Below, piece after piece: positions 36,701 to 48,700 of a stretch of DNA of 64,000 bases (positions are counted from its first letter, which is position 1; every line of letters begins with the position of its first letter). The notes beneath the pieces were generated by a model that ran no database searches, was not told the DNA's origin, and saw only the letters and a program-made list of their open reading frames with translations. The stretch is from contig JAVYIG010006798.1 of assembly GCA_035222895.1 (NCBI GenBank), positions 47,607 through 111,606 of the forward strand, in the 5' to 3' direction. This DNA comes from Strongylocentrotus droebachiensis (Eukaryota; Echinodermata; Echinoidea; Camarodonta; Strongylocentrotidae). The position numbers were made by a program, and so were the translations under genes.

Positions 36701-39700
36701 AAAGAGCCACTGTCATGATGAATGTGGTGGGGGGGGGGGGGGGATTTTATGCAGCTTCCATGCAAATGAAGTGAAATAATAATGATGAGTTGGTAATTCC
36801 AGATATATGTACCATCCAGGTTACTTGAGATAAAATATCATGCAAAGCATTTTTTTAAAAGCCCCTCTGCACTAGTTTGGCCATGCAGGAGGGATTAGAC
36901 CTCGATCCCTGCATGGTGTACTGACAGGTGGTTATCTAATCAAATCAGTTCTCAATTATTATAAGAAAAAGGAGACCTTGGGGACCAATGGTCACCGATT
37001 AGGCATTGTTTGCTATATAGAGGGCGCAAGTAGCTATAAGTAGTGCAGTGGGGCTTTAAAACTTCAAAGGAGTGAATATATCGCGTACAGAAACACTGCT
37101 TGTTGCAGCAAGATTAATCTTTACCTTGTAATGTCCTTGCTGCCACAGAAGGTTGCCTCCATCGTGAAGCTGTTGCTGATACCCATCTGCCTCCACATCA
37201 CAACACGCCCCGTCGCCTCCTTGCATCGCTTCACTCGGAACTTGCAACCACGAAAAGAGAACTTGTCTGGTGCCTGGTGGAAAGAAAGTCAATCAAAATA
37301 TGTTATTACAGTAATTCATTTTTAAAGGGATTTTATTTCTGCTTACCAGTATGCTTGTGGTTTAATTTTTTGAACTATGAATGAATTAAAAACTAGATGG
37401 AATTCGACTGCGCGCAGTCGAAAATGATGCCTCCTTCATAGAGCAATTTTACAAACCGAAACGGAAGAAATTTTTCAAATTCAAGTTCAATTGTAATCCA
37501 TTAACATGTTCTCAGAATATCGTGATTACAAGCAATTTCTCATATACATATATGACCCTTTGATCTTTGACCTCATGACCCTAAAATCTACTCAGTTCAT
37601 TGGCTCTGCAAGATTTCCTGAGTTAAATAGTAATCCATCTGTCAGTTCTAATGAGAATGCGTCCACAAGCTATTTTTGCATACATAATGAGCCCATGACC
37701 TTTGATCTTATGAACCATTCATTGGCTCTGCAAGATACATAAATGATCTAAGTTTGGCAGGAATCCATCAATCTGTTCTAATGATAATACGATCACAAGC
37801 TATTTTTGCATACATAATGAGCCGCATGACCTTGACCTTTACCTCATGACCCCAAAATCCAATCAGTTCATCAGCTCTGCAAGTAACATACATGACCTAA
37901 GTTTGGCAGGAATCCATCAATCGGTTCTTGAGATAAGGCGATCACGAGCTGTTTTTGCATACACAATGTGCGCTGTGACCTTTGACCTCGTGACCCCAAA
38001 ATCTAATCAGTTCATTGGCTTTGCAAGATACATACATGACCAAAGTTTGGCAGGAATCCATCAATCGGTTCTTCAGATAACGCGATCACAAGCTGTTTTT
38101 GCATACATAATAGTAAGATTAAACGAGAACTTACCGTTTGAAGTTTGATCTTTATTTTATGAATATTTAGGAGGAAGTTATTACATGAGATCCCGTCGCG
38201 CATGCGCAGTCAATATTCAAAGCTACAAATGTGGTTACTCTCAGTAGTAAGGAACAGGAACTTACACTTAAGTTTGAAGTTTGGGTGGGTGAGGAGGGCA
38301 TGTAATAACTTCCTCCTAAATATTCATAAAATAAAGATCAAACTTCAAACGGTAAGTTCTCGTTTAATCTTACTATTTTATTTCATATTTCGTCGTTCGA
38401 AATTACATGAGATTTTGAAGCATAGTAGCCACATTTGGAACAACCAACATGTATGGAAAGTGAACACTGATTATGCAGATTGAATTGGATGCTTCTAACC
38501 AATGACTCACCATATTTGACAGTTATTGTAGTCTGTTCATACATGTGGCAAAACATTTCACATACAAGACGTCCATATATAAGACGTCATAATGTTGCAA
38601 AAACATTGTTCGTTTCTGTATCTAGCTTATTCTAGCCATCTGGTTTCTTAATCCCAGTTCTATTAATTAGACAGCTGGTCTCTTAATGCCAGTTCTATTG
38701 AAAAGCCTCATGATGCAGTTCTTAAAGCAGTGTGCTATCTTGTAAGACTGCCTGGGTAAAGTTTCTCTTGTTTTCAAAAGGTTTCCTGTAGAACTTCCTG
38801 AACGTTTTCTCTGAAGACCATCCTGCTCGGGCTAGGATCTGGTCCATTGGAAGTGCTGCCTTGGCAGCTGCTGAAGTTGATGCTGCCCGCGTTGAATGAG
38901 CCTTATAAACGTTTGTATCCACACCTGCTCTTTGCAAGCAGGTCTTGATCCAGCGAGATAAGGTTTGAGTTGTTACTCTATTATGAGGTCTGGTGTAACT
39001 TACAAAGAACGAGTTCTCATTCCCACGAAGTAGTCCTGTGCGCTGGACATAATGTTTCACATATTTTACGATACACAATCTTCTATCAGGAGGATATGCT
39101 TCCAATTTAAACTTAAAATTGGTATTTCCTGGTTTGCTTTGCTTCAAGTGTTCATCCAAATGAAAAACCACAAAGCCCCCTTTTAGGGTCATCTTGTTAG
39201 TCTTCAATATATGCAAGGTTTGCACTCTCTGTGCCGATACAAGAGCCATTAGCATACATACTTTGAGTGTTAAATCTCTGAGGTTTAAGGAGTTTACTGG
39301 AGACAATTTTCTTAGAAAATTGAGGACTGGACTAATATTCCATATTTCTGTATATCTAGGTAAGACAGGTCTGAGTTGAAAAACACCTCTCATCAGTCTG
39401 GTTATAAGTGGGTGAGTACTCATTGTCTGATTACTGTCAACGAGAATCAGAAAAGTGGATAAAGCGCTACGAGCTGTATTGATCGCACTGTAGCTAAGGT
39501 TCCTGTCATGAAATAAACTACTAAGGAATTCTAGTACCGTTTCCACCTCGGCTTGGAGGTAACTCGTATTCCTGCTGTGGCAAAATCTTCGCCACTGTGT
39601 GATGTAAACTTGGTACTGCTTGCAGGTTGATGCTCTCCATGAAGCTGTAATGATATCCACTGTTCGTCTGCTTAGTCCCCGATTCTCAAAGTGTTGCCGC

Positions 39701-42700
39701 ATAACCTGCAACATAGGAGGTCAATATTAGCATTAAGAGGGTGGGTGGTGTTTAACACAGGAAGGAGTAGCAAATCTTCTTGCCTCTGGATAAACAATGG
39801 CTCTCCTTCCATCATGCTAACCAACTGAGGGAACCACGCCTGAGTGGGCCAATTAGGGACCAGAAGTAACCCTCTAGCTTTATCCTCTCTGATTTTTTGC
39901 AAGCATTTGGGGATCATACAGAACGGTGGGAATGCATAGAATGCAAAAGGTTTCCAATCTAGCGTAAATGCGTCAACTGCAAAAGCCCCAGGGTCTGGGT
40001 GCCAAGTGACATATTTCTCTACTTGAGCATTTAGTCTTGAGGCGAACAGGTCTATTTCTGGTACACCAAAGTGGGAAACTATTCTATCGAACACTTGTCT
40101 GTTTAGTTTCCATTCTGTTCGATCATTAAATTTCCTGGATCTTTCATCTGCTATAGTATTGAGCCGACCAGGTACATGGGCTGCAGAGACCCAAATATTT
40201 CGAGAAATGCACCACTGCCAAATATCTCTTGACATCTTGTCACACATTGTGGACTTGCAACCTCCCATGTGATTTAAATAAGCCACTGCAGTGGTATTAT
40301 CTATTCTTACCATCACATGAACGTTACGCTTATTCATGCAAAAGGATTTTATCCCCAACCCAGCGGCTAGGGTTTCCAGGTAATTTATTTCATTGTTTCT
40401 TGCCCTTTCTGCCTCAAATTCATTCCATCGACCCCCTGTTTGCTTCTGGAGGTCAGTAGCTCCCCATCCAAGGCCACTGGCATCTGTGTGCAATTCTAAG
40501 TCAGGTTTTTTCCTAACAATTGGGGAGGAGGCCATAGAAACATTGTTTATCCACCACTTTAACTCCTCTTTTGCCTCAAGGGACAACTTCATCTTTCTGT
40601 CAAAATGACCCCTGTTTTGTCTGAGGGCTGCAATTTTGTCCCTTTCCATTGATCTATAGTATAAGGGGCCATACTCAACCGCAGGGAAAGTTGCTATGAC
40701 CTTCCCAATCACTCGTGCTACCATTCGTATTGATGGGAGGTACGTGCCCATTAATTCACGGCATGAATCTTTCACTTCTTGTGCCTTTGTTTGAGGCAAT
40801 TTAACAATCATACTCTCAGTGTTAAGAATGAAGCCAAGAAAGGTTAGTTCACGTGTTGGGATGAGCACTGATTTTTTAGTGTGAATGAGGAATCCTAATT
40901 CTGAGAGGATCTTGGTTGTTGCACTCACACTCTCTTTAAGCTTTTCTTTTGTCTCACCAATGATTATGGTGTCGTCCAAATATCCTATGACTGTATGACC
41001 TGCTTTTCGCAGTTCGGCAAAGACTGGCTTCAGCAATTTTGTGAACAGTCTGGGGGCTGTGCTGAGCCCATTAGGTAAGGCTGCAAATTGCCAGCGCTCA
41101 CCCTGCCACATGAACCTCAAGTATTTTCTACTATTTGGGTCTACTGGAATGGAGTAATAAGCATCTTGGAGGTCGATTGATGCAAGATAACAGTGCGGAG
41201 AAATCAAGTGCTTGGCAGTGTGGATGTTATCCATCTTAAAGTGTTGTACGTTCAGACTTTGATTAAGCTCTGATAAGTCTAAAATCATACGAGTACCCCC
41301 ATCTTTCTTGGGTCTCGTGAAGATGTTTGAGAGGAATTCTCCCTCTTCAAAAGAGCAAGGTTCTATTACGTTTTTTGCTTGTAGAGCCAAGATTTCTTTA
41401 GTAATCTGATTTATTTCTAAAGGGCTCTTTTTGTAACCATAGAGGGGCTTATTTCTTGAGGGAACCCCTTTCGAATAATCAAATTCGATCTCATAGCCTC
41501 GCACTGCTGATAGCAGAAATAGATCTGACGTTAATTCACGCCATCTACGATAGAAATATATCAATCGACCTCCAACAGGCACATTTGAGATGCATTCTTG
41601 TTGTAATGTACATGAAGTAGAAGGAGCATTAATCTTAACATTCTCAAAATATTTGTATGTGCTACTTACCTCTTTGGGTAATGGTGTAGCTATTTCCTCC
41701 TTGCGGCCTGTGGCCGCTGGAAGGATTGGGTTTGTTTCCCCATGCTCATCGTCTGGGTGTGAGGCGGAGCTCTGTAAGGTCTGCCTCGTTGGGTTCGCTG
41801 GCCTAAAAAAGGCCTGTTGTAGTTCCCACTTGCGGGCCTGCTACTTGTAAAAGTTTGTGATGTGCCGGTGGCACGGTTCCATCCTTGTCTGCGGTATTGA
41901 AAAGTGCTGGACGCTTGCGTCCTGTACGGATGGTACTGGGGGCGGGGTGTACGTTGTCCACGCACCACGCCAGATGCAGCTTTTTGTTGTTCTGTAAGAT
42001 CTTTGACTCTCTTTGTTAAGTCATCGCCAAATAAGTACTGACTCACTGGTGTGGCAGGTTTGCATAGATGTGAGTACTTGGCATTTAAGTCTGGCTTAAT
42101 CTGATCTTTGCGTAAGCAGTTGATTTCAAAGTTTGTGTTACACAGCAATGCCAATGCATCCTGTTGTGTCTCTGATAGGCTATCGGGGGACAGAGTTTGA
42201 ATAAAAGCTGTGAGTCCCCTTGTCAAGGGCTTTTGGATTCTTTGCAGTTTCAAATCACGGCTTCTTGTTTGCGAGGATAGGTTTTCCCATATTGCTGCAT
42301 TCACTTTTGGGCAACACAGTGGAGTACAATTGCTTGGAGGAGGGTATTTCCCTCCAGCTTCCTCCAACACATTTTCCTCTAGCTGGTTGGACATGAGGTA
42401 CATGGCAGACTTTGCTAAATCATTGTGGATCGCGCCACCTACCCCAGTGGGGATAGCAAATTTCTGAGCCAGGGCAGGAACTTTGTCCATATTCTCCTGG
42501 TCTAAACCTGGTGCAACAGTTTCGTTGACATCACCCTCATCCATGCTGCCAATGTCATATGAATTAGGGCATTGGCCCATGTTTCCAGTGTCAATATGCT
42601 CAAAATCATCATCATCATGTTCAACTTCAAGAAATCTCACGTTCGCCGCAGCTGTACATGCTGTCGGCGGTGAATCCCCGGTGGGGCGAGTTGCAGATTG

Positions 42701-45700
42701 ACAAGGCAAAAAATCCACCATTCTCTCCATTAAGGATTCCAATTTGTCAAGTCTTCCTCGTAAATCCGTGAAGTCCTCCTTTTCTTCAGGCTTTTTGCCC
42801 TTCTTTTTAGGCCCAGAGTTCTTAGACTCATTCGGGGCAGGCTTTGCCAAGACACTTTTGCGTTTCGTATCGGAGGATTTCACTGCCGCTGAGCGCTTTG
42901 GCTCAGGCTTCGTAGAGGTGCCCGCGGCGGTTTCGCCCGGGGAAGTTCCGGCTTTAGCCGTGCTCAGCGTTCCGCTGGTTTTCTGCTTGGTGCTGCCGTT
43001 GCTGCTTGACGGAGACGCCATCGTGTCCGTGGAAATCGGAGCAAAACTTCGATATATGATATAAAAACAGCACAGATTCTCAAAAGTCTTCAAAAAACAT
43101 GAAAAAGGAGAGTTTCTCTCCCTAATGTTGTATTTTTTCGAAACCGCTGGTCCGAAAAAACGCCGAAAATTAGGTATTTTGACTGCTGAGGGAAAGTTAC
43201 TTTCCCGGTAAAAATCAATTGCGCGGCGAATTGACTGCGCATGCGCGACGGGATCTCATGTAATTTCGAACGACGAAATATGAAATAAAATGAGCCCTGT
43301 GACCTTTGACCTCGTGACCCCAAAATCTAATCAGTTCATCAGCTCTGCAAGATACATACATGACCAAAGTTTGGCAGGAATCCATCAATCGGTTGTTCAG
43401 ATAACGCGATCACAAGCTGTTTTTGCATACATAATGAGCCCTGTGACCTTTGACCTTTGACCTCGTGACCCAAAATGTAATCAGATTGTTTTCCTATAGT
43501 GATACACACTATCACTAAGTTTGAAGTTTAAATCTCCAGTGGTTCTTGAGATATCATGATAACAATCTCAATGTATGGAATTTCATGAGTTGACCTCTGT
43601 GACCCTTGACCTTTGACATACGTGCTCCAAAATCTAATCAGATCGTCTTCCTATGGTGATACATACTATCCTTAAGTTTGAAGTTTAAATCTCGAATGGT
43701 TCTTGAGATATCGCGCTAACAAACTCAATACAAGGAATTTCATAAGTTGACCTCTGTGACCTGTGACCTTTGACCTACGTACTCCAAAATCTAATCAGAT
43801 CGTCTTCCTATGGTGATAAATACTATTCCCGAGTCTTAAGTTTAAATCTTAAATGGTTCTTGAGATATTGTGATAACGGTCAAACGGGACGTACGGACGG
43901 ACAACCCGAAAACATGATGCCTCCGGCACCACCTTCGGTGGCGGAGGCATAAAAATTGGTATGAGTTACATGTAAGAAACCTTTAATGACAGGAACAAAT
44001 TTCAACAAAAAAGAACAAGAAGACTGAACAATAAATATCAAATATATTCTACTTGCAAATTGAACATATTTTTTAATACACCATTTCAAAATACTGTAAA
44101 TCAGAAATGTGTTTTTACCCAGTGCTGGAAGCACTTCGTACAATAGATGTTCTCTGTTATGTACATGTGTGTACAATGTTTTTAATACATCCAAGCGAAA
44201 TATACACATAGTATCATATTTTCATGTTATTACATAGAATTTGAAGATTTAAGCTAGGTGGTTCATACCTTTTGAGACAGTAACCATGGAAACAACCTTT
44301 GACACAGGAAAGCAGCCATATCCAGCTCCTGTTTATCTGGGTCACAGCCGTAGATGAAGACGTTGTGTTTTCTACTGTGACCATGCATGTCACAGTACAC
44401 CAAGATCTCCTGTAAATATCAAGATAAATTACTAATTACTGAATCGTGAAATCAAACTTAATGTACACATAACTGTGTGAAAATTAAAACTAAATTAACT
44501 GCATAGAAATACAGTTAAATAATTTAATCCTGGTTAATAGATTTGACTTTAAATTATCTTCAATTCTGTCTGGTCCTGGCAAATCACCCAATACCTGAAG
44601 GTATATCAACCAATGCACTTATAAACCTCAATAAAGTCTACACTTCACTAAGACAAATTGTTAACACATTTGAAATCAAAAATGCAATGAAGCAACATTT
44701 CTTCACAAAAGTTTATATTCATTATCATTACTTTATAACAACAGGGCTTCTGTTTATTTAAAGTCCGTCTGCACTAGTTTGGCCAGGGGGGGGGGGGGGG
44801 GGGGTTAGACCTCCTTGCAAGGTCACTGACAGGTGGTTATCTCATCAAATCAGCTCTCAATTAACGTAATCAAAAGTAGATCATGGGGGACCAACAGGCT
44901 CCGATAAGGCATCGTTTGCTATATAGAGGGCGCAAGTAGCTTGAGTAGTGCAGTGGGGCTTTAAAAAATTATTCCACGATGCAATGACATAGCTAGCCTA
45001 CCTCGCATTCCTCGGCAAAGTCTGCCAGCATTTGCTTGGTGCCCCACACGGTGGGGAACGACTCCTTCTTGGGATGGCGATAGTTACGGTTGAGGTCACG
45101 ACCCGCCAGCGAGCAGCGATAGTTCCCCACGATCACGCCATCGGGGTTGAGCATGGGGATGATCTTGAAGATGTAGCACTTCCTCAGTTCCTGTGGGGAT
45201 AACATGATGACAATCAGGGGGGCGTTTCACAAAACTTGTCATCAGTGACCAATGACAGTTTTTGTTAAAAGCTACTGAAATCTTTGCTTCTGATTGGTCA
45301 TCAGCAGATTTGTCACTGATTTTTGTCATTCGTCATTGAAAAAAAGGCTTTGTGAAACACTCTCCAGAAGTGAATATGGTATTGGGTTGTCAGAAAGTTT
45401 CCAAATTCCATCTCACAGGAACTCATATATGAAAATTTAGTAGGAAGGGTGTTACAAACCTGCTTGCCTGATGTCTAGGGGTGGGGTAATCAACATTTCA
45501 GATGGGCCCCTGAATATCACATGCCCAATTATTGTCTGAATAATCATGACATAGGTGAAATATGCAGAAAAGACAATTTGAGAAAGATAATAGAGATGAC
45601 AGTTAATAAAGGAGATGAAGTGACGGACAAGAAGACAATTAAATATATGTAACTAATAAGAGATGGGAAAACAGAAAAGGAAAACAAGGTGAAGAAGATT

Positions 45701-48700
45701 TTTTTTTTTTTTAAATTACCGTAATTAACGATGTATTGAAAAAATTCAAAGTCTGGGGTGCATCTTATAAACAGGTTTTTATTAAATTAAAAAAAAAAAA
45801 AAAAAGAACATTTTGTTAAAGTTTCAATTCATGCCGCTATGCCTGGCAATGTCTCCCAGCTCAGTAATCGGTGTGTTGACTCACCACTCGGAAACTAGAA
45901 CAACACTCAAATTTGTCTGTCATCTTGGTTTGAAAGTAATCTCTCTGATAGATCTCAATATGTAGTTTATAATTATAATTCCTCCAATTTTTCTCTACTA
46001 CACACGGCGTACCACAAGGTTCTATCCTAGGTCCTCTACTGTTTTTTAATTTACGTTAATGATCTTACACATTCAACTGCAACTGAAAATGATAATAAAT
46101 GACAAAAATGAAACAGAGTATATGAGAAGATGAAGGGACGGAGGATGTTGTTACCTTGGCAACAGGATCTGAGCTGGTGATGAAGTCAAGGAGTCCTCTC
46201 ATCATCCAGCTAGCATTGGTTTCACCAGGATGTACCCTAGCTGTCACCACAATGCCTTTCTTAGGGCGATGATCTACAAACAAAAAATTACACAAAAGAT
46301 CTCATTTTTTCCTGCATATTCGTAGTGGAATGCCATAAATCAGACAAAAGATATCATTTTTCCTACATATTCGTAGTGTAATGCTATACTCTGCTTAGAA
46401 GCTGGAAGGGTATTACATTTATGAGACTTAAGTATAATGGCAACGGTTAAAGGGATCGTTTAACAATGTTAAATCTGAGATGCATGGCCCTACGTGTTAT
46501 CAGTGTCTGTGATATGTAATATATTGAAGCCCTAAAAACATTGCGGTTCAAAATGATCAAGAAGTGCCTCAAAAAAGTACAAAACCTTTGAGGGTTTTAC
46601 CATACTTGTTTTCCCCAATAGACTGAAGTGTTATGAAAATCGTTTGGCAAACACAAAATTTTATTTAGATTTTCAATCATAAATATCTTCATAATCAGAC
46701 AGGCGATCGGCTTGTAACAGTCATTGGGTTCCTGACTGACCTAAAAGTTTATAATTATCATTGCAGCATGAGCTAAATCAAGGATTTTTTTAAAGGATCT
46801 AAGACAAAGTTACCAGATCCCTTTAATGACCTTAAAGGAGCTCTAATGTATGAACTAGGAGCTCTAATGTATGAATTGAATGCAGGTCTACTGCCAGTAG
46901 CCTTGGCTAGAATATTTAAGAAAAATAACCAAGTTCATAGTTATTCCACACGTCAGGCGCAAGCATATCACTTGCCTCTTGTTAGAACGCAATTTGCCCT
47001 TACTACTGTGGGGTCCACTGGACCTAGGTTTTGGAATTCCCTTGAACCAAGAATAGCGCAATCAGTCAGTATTTATGTATTTAAGCGCAAACTGAAGTTA
47101 CTATATTTGAGTCGATATCGTCTAGATTTATAGTTGTGATCAATATTTAAGAAAATTAATTACTATATAGGTCAGCATAATTCTACTCCCATCTCTCACA
47201 TCTATTCATCTGTCTGTCTTTTTTTTGTTTTTGTCTGTGTTTCAGTCCTGTTGCTCATTGTATTTTCCTGTTTCTCTTGTTTATAGCCATTATTTAGTAG
47301 TCAGTAGATTTTATTATACTTATTTATGTTTATATTTTATCAGTTGTTAAGTTAGTTTAGTTTTGTCAGCACTTAAATCTATATAATAATACTCTAAGGC
47401 GTCGAGGGGGGTATCTGGGGGGTGTTTCGGGTCCATTTTACAGCGCCCAAATCTCCCCTCCCGCCCGCCCCCGGTCGCCGCCGGGCGGTCCCGCGGACGG
47501 ACGGCGTTTTAATCTACACATTTGGCCACGTCCCCGTGCGATCCGCAGTCGCGCTCGCCGTCGACGTCGATAAAGGCGGTTTCGGGGTCCCGGGGAGGAC
47601 GGGCGGACGAGGGCACGGCGGGCCTCTCGGAGTGCAAGGAGGCGACGAACCCGTGAGAGCGGGTCGGCAAGGCGTGCATCCGCCCTCTGTGCAATCGACA
47701 AAGAGACACACAGCGGACGAGAATCTACTCTGTCAATGGATGTAGCACATCACGTAGTAACGGGCTTGGCTTACCCCGAGTTTACATGTCTTGCCATAGG
47801 ATATGCTTTGTAGCATGCAATAGAAATACACATCAACGGATGAATTACCCGGGTGATGGCATGTAGAACATGCACGCTCTCACGGGTTGGGCTTACCCGT
47901 GTTATGCGTCTTTTTATAGGATATGCTTTGTAGGCCAGCCGGACCTGCTGCGTGTACGAACGTACGTGTATAATGTATGCGATGATTCTACGCTCACCGT
48001 CACACGCACAGCTCAGTCTCTTCCTCTTTGATTCTATGAATGATGATTGCCGTGATTTATATATAGTTTACGTGAATAGAGGTATGCAAGCAGGGTTACT
48101 TTGGTATTATCCTGTTCATGTTGACTGAATTTTGAAAATCATTCTTCAAAGTAAAGTATTCACAAGAAATTCATCGTAACTGACAGTTCAGTTGCAAGCT
48201 AGCTGTCATGAGGCACGGGCAGTGCAGTGCGCCAACGATGCCGAGCACTGTCCGAACTGTGACTGTGTGTGAGGTGAGGTGAGCTGAGCTGAGCTATTCT
48301 CGACAACATTTTGAAATTGCTCTTATTGCCCCTATATTTCAATATAGTTTCGTGACTATAGAGGTATGAAACCTGAGCTTAGATTGTGTGAGGTGAGGTG
48401 AGCTGAGCTGAGCTATTCTCGACAACATTTTGAAATTGCTCTTATTGCCCCTATATTTCAATATAGTTTCGTGACTATAGAGGTATGAAACCTGAGCTTA
48501 GATTGTGATTATTCTGTCCATGTATAGTTGTATGCTAAATTTCGATAATCATTAGTAGAAATAGGATGTGATATTTAATGGAAAAAATTAATCAGTAATC
48601 ATAGCTATCTCTAGCCCTTTTCTTCCCCAGAACTCTGGGGCTTAAAACCGGCCGTAATTGCAGCAGATGCTGTATTTTCTGAGCTGAAGTGAATTTTTTT

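Larger units (their letters stand above)
38109..43291 (-). mobile_element. Complete DIRS-type tyrosine-recombinase retrotransposon
   Basis: About 5.2 kb, read on the minus strand: gag, RT/RNase H, tyrosine recombinase. A perfect inverted repeat of about 75 bp joins its 3' terminus (38112 on) to the internal segment at about 38300-38375. The next 38 bp (38374-38412) are complementary to the 5' terminus (43252-43291). That is the internal complementary region that defines DIRS elements. AAT occurs at both outer junctions and at the internal one. There is no target duplication. All three frames are open, so it may be a recent insertion. Confidence 0.95.

Noticed and set aside
38722..43021. DIRS frames as host or viral genes
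   Set aside because: The inverted ends, internal complementary region and RT plus recombinase order identify a retrotransposon, not a host gene or an integrated virus.
47422..47745. GC-rich overlapping frames at the start of each Helitron
   Set aside because: Open in several frames because of high GC; frames differ between copies and show no conserved protein.
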